NCBI GenBank assembly: GCA_010015655.1
Contig: ML976680.1
Location: 294,260-358,259 of the forward strand
Length of the DNA: 64,000 nucleotides
Source of the DNA: Bimuria novae-zelandiae CBS 107.79
Lineage: Eukaryota > Ascomycota > Dothideomycetes > Pleosporales > Didymosphaeriaceae
Direction of reading: 5' to 3'
The notes beneath the pieces are model-generated. The model made no database searches, was not told the origin of the DNA, and was given only the letters and a program-made list of their open reading frames with translations. Shown one piece after another: positions 57,635-64,000 of this stretch. A program made the position numbers and the translations under genes. Every line of letters starts with the position of its first letter. Positions within the stretch are counted from its first letter, which is position 1.

Positions 57635-58584
57635 CTTATTATAACTAAAAAAATATGACCCAAGTCTAAAATAAAATAATAATCTTTAGTAGTTTTAATA
57701 ACTTTTTAGAGTCTAAAGAGAGATATAATACCTTAAATAAAGCTAAAAAAAAATATATTAACCCCTTAAGTAAGAGCTTAAAAAAGTACCTATCCTTAAA
57801 CTCTAATAATAGTAGTGAAGACTAGTTTAAAACTTTTAGAAGTGTTTAACGACTAAAAAATAGGTAAAACTAGGTATACACTAGCTATAATAAAAAATGT
57901 TAGACCTAAATAGTAGTTACTAGCTTAGATACGTAGCTATTAAAATTCTTAGAATCTCCTTAATTTAAAGACAAAAGTTATAAGGAACTAAAATCGCAAA
58001 AGAAAGCTTATAAGGACCATATACATTATTTTTTTACCTTTAAAACTAATAAAGCGTAGGTTATGTTTATAGTAAGGTACTTAAGAAATATATAACGTAA
58101 CTATTAGAACTTAATAGTTGCCAAGATCCTAGAGGGGAAACGATACTAGAACGTTACCTAGGACCTCCTATAGTAGACTATAGTAGACTTACTAGGATCT
58201 ACCTAGAAGCGAAAAAGTACCGACTGCTAAAGATTAAGGTAGCTAAATAAGATAAGAACTTTTTAATAGAACTTTTTAACTCCTTTAAGGACTAATAAGA
58301 CTAGTACGATCTAGAAAAGGTGTTAAATAATAATAATAAAACTATATTAATAACTTCTACATATTACTTCCTAAGAATATCTAAGAATGTCTTAAATAAT
58401 AATTTCGTAAATGGAAGAACCTCTTTTACTTAAAAAAAGGCTAATATGTATTAGCAAGCACTAAAACTTTATACGCAAAAAAATATATATATATATATAT
58501 AATATTAAAAATAACTTTCTTAATCAGCTAGATAATAAAAGGTGCGATTAGAAGTGATATAGATCTAATAATACGAGACCTTAC
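57635..58584. other. AT-rich stretch between inverted Gypsy C-type LTRs
   Basis: Lys/Glu-like coding texture on the plus strand, but no family recognised. Contains an (AT)9 run at 58483-58500. It may be the truncated body of a second Gypsy C-type element. Confidence 0.3.
58483..58500. repeat. (AT)9 microsatellite
   Basis: Nine perfect AT units, preceded by seven A. Confidence 0.9.
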
Positions 58585-59080
58585 TGTTACGATCACGGAT
58601 CCCACAGAAACAAAGGAATCAGACAATTACGCTAAGAGGGTTAGTATTGGGGAAATGACCAGAGCAAAGGAATATAAGGAAACGCAGGGTAGCTTAGGAT
58701 AGTAGTTATATAATAGGATCCCGCATAACAATAAGGCTTTGTAAGATTTTAAGGATCTTAGGGATCTTAGGATCTTAGCAGGACTATAATAATAATTCTA
58801 ATAATAATAAGGACTAGGATAAAGGATATATAGTCTAACAATTTCTCTATACCTTTCTTACTCCTTATAGTTAACTTATTAACACTACGAGTATATTTCT
58901 TATAATAGATTAGTAAATCACTTAGTAGTTATTCTATAGTTTATTATAGAATTAAATTATTTATAATTAACCTTATTATTATCCTCAGCTTTTAACTACA
59001 AAATATCCGTAAGGTGCTTTATCCTTAATCTATCCTCCCCCCATCCAAAACAGGCTTAGGTACGTATGGTCCTTGTAACA
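58585..59080 (+). mobile_element. orphan LTR of the Gypsy C family, plus orientation
   Basis: Starts TGTTACGATCACGGATCCC and ends GGTCCTTGTAACA, 496 bp, inverted relative to both Gypsy C LTRs. The flanks CTTAC and TAATG do not match, so it is not a simple solo LTR; it is probably one end of a broken element. Confidence 0.75.
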
Positions 59081-59550
59081 TAATGGTATATATTATTTAC
59101 TAGCTTATATAGAATTCTCTTAAATATAAATTAGTAGCAGGGAGTAGGTTAGAGAAAACAAAGGATTTTTATTAATAAAAACTTATAGGTATGTATAGGT
59201 ACGCATAGCATGTACCTAATATAGTTTTATTCTAAATATTATAAATAATACTATATAAATAATAATATATTTTGGGTAGCATATTAAGGGTGGCGCATTA
59301 AAAGTAGTATACTAAGAATAATAAAAGATCTACTGCAGGGCGGTCAGAGCCATCCAGGTACCAGACGCAAGAGGAGGCAAGTGGGAGGATCACGAAAGCG
59401 GGGCGGTCTAGTCCTACCTAGGGTACACTAGTGTAGTAAGGCGACCCCCTGCATGAAGGCAACCGCGCGTGAAACAACAACGTTGGTCGAAAGAGCTGTG
59501 GCTCCTTCTTTCTTCTTCGAAACCTGGAATTACGACAATCCCTTTCAGAG
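59081..59550. other. right margin of the AT island
   Basis: Composition switches from AT-rich to normal at about 59300-59340. No gene is seen before the next start; the last 200 bp should hold a promoter. Confidence 0.45.
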
Positions 59551-60524
59551 ATGCACAAACATAGGTCCCAATTTCGACATAGTAGCCAGGCGTCTAGGAT
59601 GCCAGCGGAGCCAGCCACCCACTCAAAACGCAACCAAGAGCAATCACCATTGTTTAGTAGCCTCCCACCAGAGATCCGCCAATTGATATACAACTATGCT
59701 CTTCCGTCGCCTTCGCGCGTCGAGATCCATCGCAAATGCTGGGGCGCAAAAAGGTCACCGACGCGCTACACGTTTGGATCCACCAACAATCGCCACTGGC
59801 ACGAGCTTACATGGCACACTGGTCGTTGGGGCTCACCTCCAGACCAAGATTGGTGGAATTCAAGTAAAGAAATCCCGCATGTGTTACTCATATGCTGGAG
59901 GATGTGAGTAAACTAGCATCCGCGCACGAGGCCAACCTTCCAGGAATGCCAACACTGATACGCGATAGGTACTACGAAGCAGCGTCACTTCTGTACTCTG
60001 CCAAAGCGATTTGTCTGGACTCCCCGGTATTACTCGCTCACCTTCATCACACGCTTCCTTCCTCTGTGTTCAATGAGATTCGGAGTCTGGAACTGGTGTT
60101 CTGTTCCAATCACGCAGCGCCCATCGCTGAGCTCAACGCCCAGACAATCGCAACCTTCAAAACCATCCTCAAGGGTATGCCGAATGTGAGTCGACTACTC
60201 ATTTTGCTGCCGTATCAGTGCTGGCGCGACTTTTTTTACGAAAGCCCCTCGGCGCCACCCGCTCGTCGGCTCGAAGCATCTCAGCAATGGGAGCGCGAGC
60301 ATGCATTTTATGGGAGGGATTTCAATGCGTACGGTTGGCCCGATGTGGAACCTTATTTGGACTGGCTCAAGGAGTTTCAATGCGACATCGATGTCACCGT
60401 GAGTATGTTTGAGCGGAGACCTGGTATAAGCGGGGTGGCGACAGCGTCGGACGTTTTGCGTGCAGAGAAGATGTTGCGGGTCAGACGTCGGTTAGAGGCT
60501 GGTTCCTTTTTGCTAGTTGAATAG
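59551..60524 (+). CDS. DUF7730/F-box-like fungal protein
   Basis: Two exons: 59551-59903 and 59969-60524, intron of 65 nt (donor gtgagt, a CTGAT branch-like site, acceptor tag), 302 residues. The intron is preferred because it turns LLICWRM into LLICWRMYYEAASLLYSAKA, the pattern LLxTCRxxYxEAxxLLY seen in a large fungal family (DUF7730, F-box-like). The start LFSSLPPEIRQLIYNYALPS is the other hallmark (SLPxEIRxxIYxYAL). Family members are numerous in filamentous ascomycetes and are of unknown function. A later ATG at 59599 would give 286 residues and is as likely. The gene is whole though it lies only 250 bp from the transposon island. Confidence 0.75.
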
Positions 60525-60646
60525 GGAGATATGACGTTCTTCAGGAAGCCTGCTGGAATAATTTATTAAGTTGGTGTCAAGCTATAAACAACTTCCCATA
60601 GATCCGAGAGTGCTTCATCCAACCGGTGCTGTCCAGTAGTTATATG
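60525..60646. other. short convergent spacer
   Basis: Separates the 3' ends of two genes that face each other. Nothing else is seen. Confidence 0.4.
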
Positions 60647-62429
60647 TCAATCCGAAAAGCTCAATGCGCAGCTTTTCCCGCCGCCAGATACGCTGCTTTG
60701 ACCGCACTCCAAGGCCACCTGTGTATCTTGTCGAATACTCCTTCCCAGTCGTAACCTGCTCGCCCATTTTTCAAGTCGGCACTTTCGAGCCTCGCGCATA
60801 TGGTAACGGTCCTTCTTCCAAAATCCGTTGCTCGGATAACCAAAAGTTGTCCACTCTTCCTTACTCAACGGTTCGGTGCCCAACTCCTCCACAAGTAACC
60901 GCACCATGTCAACATTGCCAGCGTCGACGGCGAGCACAATCGCCGAGCAAGAAGTTGACCAAGAGTCGTTGTACAGATGCCTGTATAAATCGCAGTCTTG
61001 GTTATCAAAAGTCAACGGCTTAGATAGACTCAAGCCGACTTCCTGCACTAGCAATCGCACAATATCATATCGTCCATTTACGACCGCCCGAAACAACGAA
61101 AAATAGTGCAACTGCTCCTTCGGAAGTAGCTCACCCATCGTGGCGTCCTCGATCTTCCGCGTCTTCGGCTTACTCGCAATAGTGTACTTTGCGAATTCAA
61201 TATGGCCATATTCTGCGGCTAAGGGAAGGAAGTTGTACTCGCAACTCGGCTTCCAGAACCAATAAGTTTTCAGCAACTCAAACAGCTGGAAGTTACCGCT
61301 CATGGCTACGCACCGCCCCAGAGCTTCGGCATGGGACTTTATGTGGTCGCACATCGCTCCGTTTTCAAGCAGGAATTGGACAGTGTTGATGTGCCCGGCG
61401 CGGACCGCCTCGTGAATAGGCCACTTGCCGATTCCTTGCCGAGTTTCTGTTCGCGGGCGGATGCCGTATTTCATGACTTCGAGAATCATGTCGTTGTTAC
61501 CGTGCTTGCACGCCCAGCAAAGGACGGCATTAAGCCGTTCAGGATGAAGGGTCTCTCCATTGTAGCCTAGTAATGTCTTGACCGAATTCCATCGCTCATA
61601 CTCAGCAGCTACGTCGATTAAGTCGTTTACAATCAACTCGTCGTATTTCGCACTATTGTCGACCAGATCGAGCACATCCTCGTACCCGGCCGGTATCGCG
61701 TGTCTTAACGCCAGATGGAAGCTGAAAACCTGCGCTGAACCAGTCTCGCAGGAAGTCAGCTCGGCCATACCTGACCGCATGGAGCATTGGCCACTTGGCG
61801 TGCTTAGCATCACCATGAGGGCAATTCTCTCCTATTTTCTTCGCCAAGGCGAGTAGGCGACCGTAAATTTCTTTATACGGCTTGATCGTCGCAATCTGCA
61901 TCGCTGCTTCGATTACCGCGCACTTGCCGGAGGGGGCCCTTGGACAACATGTGGAAGTAAAAAAACGAAGATAGTAATTGCTCTGCACAATGGTGTAGCA
62001 GGCGTCGTGTAATATCTGTTCTCGCGGCTTAGGCTCTCCAGTGCAGTGCGTGAATTGCTCGGCTAACAAGTCGACGGCGGCATGCGTTTGACAGGCTAAT
62101 TTGCACCCATTGCGGTCGCTGAGGCCAATGTGCTCACGCAGCAAGCGTGCGATGAAGTCGATAGGTCGGTCGAAGCGTCTTCCTTGGACATTTCAATGAT
62201 TACAAAAGTGGTGTCGACTCCAGTATTTTGTTATCTCATGCTCGAAGAGGCTGCAATAGCTGTTAACCTTGTGTGCGCAGAAGACACCATGATAATAGTT
62301 GAATCACGCACTATTCACAAGGCGCAATGCAAGAGTCGAAGAACTCATTGGACGGACGTATGAGGGGTCAAGAACAAGCAACTCGATGATGTCCTGTACC
62401 AGGACTAATGGTAGGTCGAGAAGCTGCAT
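60647..62429 (-). pseudogene. F-box-like/ankyrin-repeat protein gene, probably broken
   Basis: The start at 62429 gives MQLLDLPLVLVQDIIELLVL, an F-box-like opening. A 51-nt intron (62318-62268) joins LALRL to VNSYCSLFEHEITKYW. Then a TGA after HHFCNH interrupts the frame, where CGA would restore it (NVQGRRFDRPIDFIARLL follows directly). The frame continues to about 61700 (WPMLHAVRYGRADFLRDWFS), where it must change to the frame of the last 389 codons; either a 1-nt shift near GFQLP or a 49-nt intron ending at 61724 could do so. The rest has ankyrin repeats: KWPIHEAVRAGHINTVQFLL, FLPLAAEYGHIEFAKY, SLFRAVVNGRYDIVRLLV and IVLAVDAGNVDMVRLLVEEL. Ankyrin repeats bind proteins; partner unknown. The TGA fits RIP-type C-to-T; an unusual intron or a sequence error is the alternative. 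Confidence 0.65.
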
Positions 62430-63319
62430 GGTGGGAGATCAACGACGTGCCGTACGAACGCAATACTGTCACAATGTCCTGAGTGCAGTCCCGCTCTTTT
62501 ATATATGATTCCACCCTGCATTCACGGTGGTTGCCTGATGGGGCCTGCGCGCCTATACTGGCAGCGACGAAAGGGGCATAGCGCGGAAACGCCTGCAGTG
62601 TTCCTGCCCAGCCGCCGAGCGAAACCTTGGAACGTCCATGAAACGGTAACGGAAAACAGTCTATCACGATCTCTGTGTGGGTGGTGAGCGAGTTTGAGAA
62701 GCGTTTCCTGAAGATTCCAGAAGGCGATTGTCACTATTTGCCAAGTAGCCAAGGTACAAAAAAGTTTTGAGCCGCCAGCGGAGACCGCGCCAATACGAAC
62801 CCCCACAGATGCACAGACCCTTTCTCCAAGGTCACTTGAGGCATTTAAATGCCTCACTGCGCTTCATTAAGACGGGCCAGCAGGCCCCGACACAGCACTT
62901 GAGATCGCATACAGCTGGCACTGTACGGAGGAGCTCGTTTTTAACTGACATACTAGCTCACACAACGGGCTCCTTCGTATACTACTGGACCCTTCGCCGT
63001 TGACAAAGGGTCCTACCCATCGCCGACCACAGCGCTTTCCCTCGCCTTTGACTTCACGGGACACGCCCACGAACCGGCAGCACCACATTACGAATTCGCC
63101 GTAGAATCGGTTGGCTTCCAAGGTTCGGACCTGTTGTGCACGTTGTGTTGATAACTTGATATCCGGATCCGTGGTTCACATCTCCCCGGTACCGCACTAT
63201 CACCACAACACGGCGTATTTCACGCGGCTGGCATCACAAACCTCCGGACCTCCTTACACTCTCGCGCGGCAGTGTGCACGCTTCCTCTACCTTTCCTTAC
63301 ACAGTCTTCGAGCACCACC
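62430..63319. other. divergent promoter region
   Basis: Lies between two genes that point away from each other. Pyrimidine-rich tracts and CACC/CAACACC runs just before 63320 fit a fungal 5' UTR. Several frames of 60-110 codons on both strands have no family features. Confidence 0.4.
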
Positions 63320-64000
63320 ATGTCCCAAATCAACCGCCCTTTCCGGGGCTTCAGCGGCACATTTGCTCGTCCAGAGTTACCCCTCGAGCACCCGGAGATC
63401 GAACTCGGCATCCCGGATGAGGTCGCACCGGCCCCCACGCGCCGTTCGTCCTCCGGCAACACCACACCCTCCAAATCGCAGCTCTCATCAAAACCAGTAC
63501 CTGCACCATCCTCTTCAAAACTGCAAACCCCGTCTCAGGCAAAAAAACACCTCTTCACTGGCATCGCGCACATCTTCTCGCACCACCCGCACCACCCCAC
63601 TACCCCCGCTGACGCAACCGCGTCAAGCGCTCGGCCGAAGCTCTCCCGCCACGCACACTTCTCCAGCACCACGCGCTTAAAACAGGCCGTGAAGGATGGC
63701 CTGCACCACTCAGCCAAGGTCGCTCCCCCGCCGCCGTGCGAGTGCAAGAACCAGTCAGATGTGGTGATTACGTACGCCAAGAACTTTTCGGATAAGGAAA
63801 GAGGTTAGTCCGCCCTTCCCCCGTCGTAATGGGAAAACGTAACCGCGTGGGATGGCGCCAAGAACCTTTTTTGCTGACATGTGCCACAGCGATGATATGT
63901 GCGGAGATTGAGCAGCTGTATATGGCGACGTATACGAAGGCGGAGCGCAGGCAGTTTTATCGCGATGCGAAGAGGAGGGAGAGTGGGGCGGGCAAGCAGG
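63320..64000 (+). CDS. hypothetical Ser/Pro-rich fungal protein (5' part)
   Basis: Exon 1 is 63320-63803 and exon 2 starts at 63890 after an 86-nt intron (donor gttagt, CTGAC branch-like site, acceptor cag); the gene runs off the right edge. The start ATG lies in CACCATGTC, a good fungal context. The first 140 residues are disordered and rich in Ser, Pro, His and Thr (FSHHPHHPTTPADATASSAR). Around the splice join the text becomes folded: CECKNQSDVVITYAKNFSDK, then ERAMICAEIEQLYMATYTKA and ERRQFYRDAKRR, probably helical. I do not recognise the family. The join GAG-GCG restores one frame and exon 2 is open to the edge. Confidence 0.7.

Larger units (their letters stand above)
11620..59290. repeat. 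RIP-degraded AT-rich transposon island
   Basis: From about 11620 the sequence becomes extremely rich in A, T and TpA and poor in CpA/TpG, while CpG stays common. It returns abruptly to gene-like composition near 59300. Remnant transposon frames inside are interrupted mainly where the intact family has Gln or Trp, and Cys codons often read as Tyr. That is the CpA-to-TpA pattern of RIP. Patches of normal composition coincide with LTR edges, short solo LTRs and one younger DNA transposon, given separately. No intact host gene is seen within these 47.7 kb. Confidence 0.92.

Noticed and set aside
11620..59290. Island as a centromere
   Set aside because: The AT-richness and nesting fit, but nothing here distinguishes a centromere from any other RIP-degraded region; CENP-A mapping would be needed.
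1..64000. CRISPR arrays, tRNA or rRNA genes
   Set aside because: No regularly spaced repeats, cloverleaf-like segments or rRNA motifs were noticed on reading; a tRNA scan would be the decisive test.

Overview
The window looks like nuclear DNA of a filamentous ascomycete (Pezizomycotina, possibly a Dothideomycete). The support is short GT-AG introns (49-65 nt where fixed), a HET-domain gene, Fot1/pogo-type transposons, chromovirus-type Gypsy elements, and a genome split into GC-balanced gene blocks and a very AT-rich island. In the island, remnant reading frames are broken almost only at Gln and Trp codons, with C-to-T/G-to-A changes at CpA. That is the signature of repeat-induced point mutation (RIP). 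Species cannot be named from the sequence.

Left gene block (1 to about 11.6 kb): a SWI1-type ARID subunit of SWI/SNF (minus strand, cut by the window edge); a decayed HET-domain incompatibility gene; the proteasome ATPase Rpt3 with three exons; a small LEA-like protein with a probable mitochondrial presequence; a secreted type-B carboxylesterase with three exons; and a dead Tc1/mariner transposase gene at the margin of the island.

Island (about 11.6 to 59.3 kb): nested transposons, many with ends and target-site duplications (TSDs) fixed to the base. Gypsy E is split by Gypsy A (18510-36328). A is split by Gypsy B (22362-33172), B by pogo-A copy 1 (28648-32619), and that copy by pogo-B (29063-31170), giving five levels. 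A second pogo-A (37802-42249), probably inside Gypsy D, carries the fairly intact pogo-C (39279-41863). Gypsy C (50437-57629) is complete with both LTRs. Copia-like debris and several solo LTRs fill the rest. No intact host gene is visible in the island.

Right gene block (59.3 to 64 kb): a DUF7730/F-box-like gene, a broken F-box-like/ankyrin-repeat gene on the minus strand, and the 5' part of an unrecognised gene running off the right edge.

Most interesting: (i) Gypsy C carries, antisense to pol and next to its 3' LTR, an ATG-to-stop frame for a Cys-containing, charged, coiled-coil-like protein, and Gypsy A and B hold similar antisense frames in the same place; (ii) the outer edges of the nested Gypsy elements escaped RIP while the same bases in the opposite LTR were mutated; (iii) the two pogo-A copies serve as each other's empty site for two further insertions; (iv) solo LTRs under 300 bp with perfect TSDs sit almost unmutated in heavily mutated surroundings.
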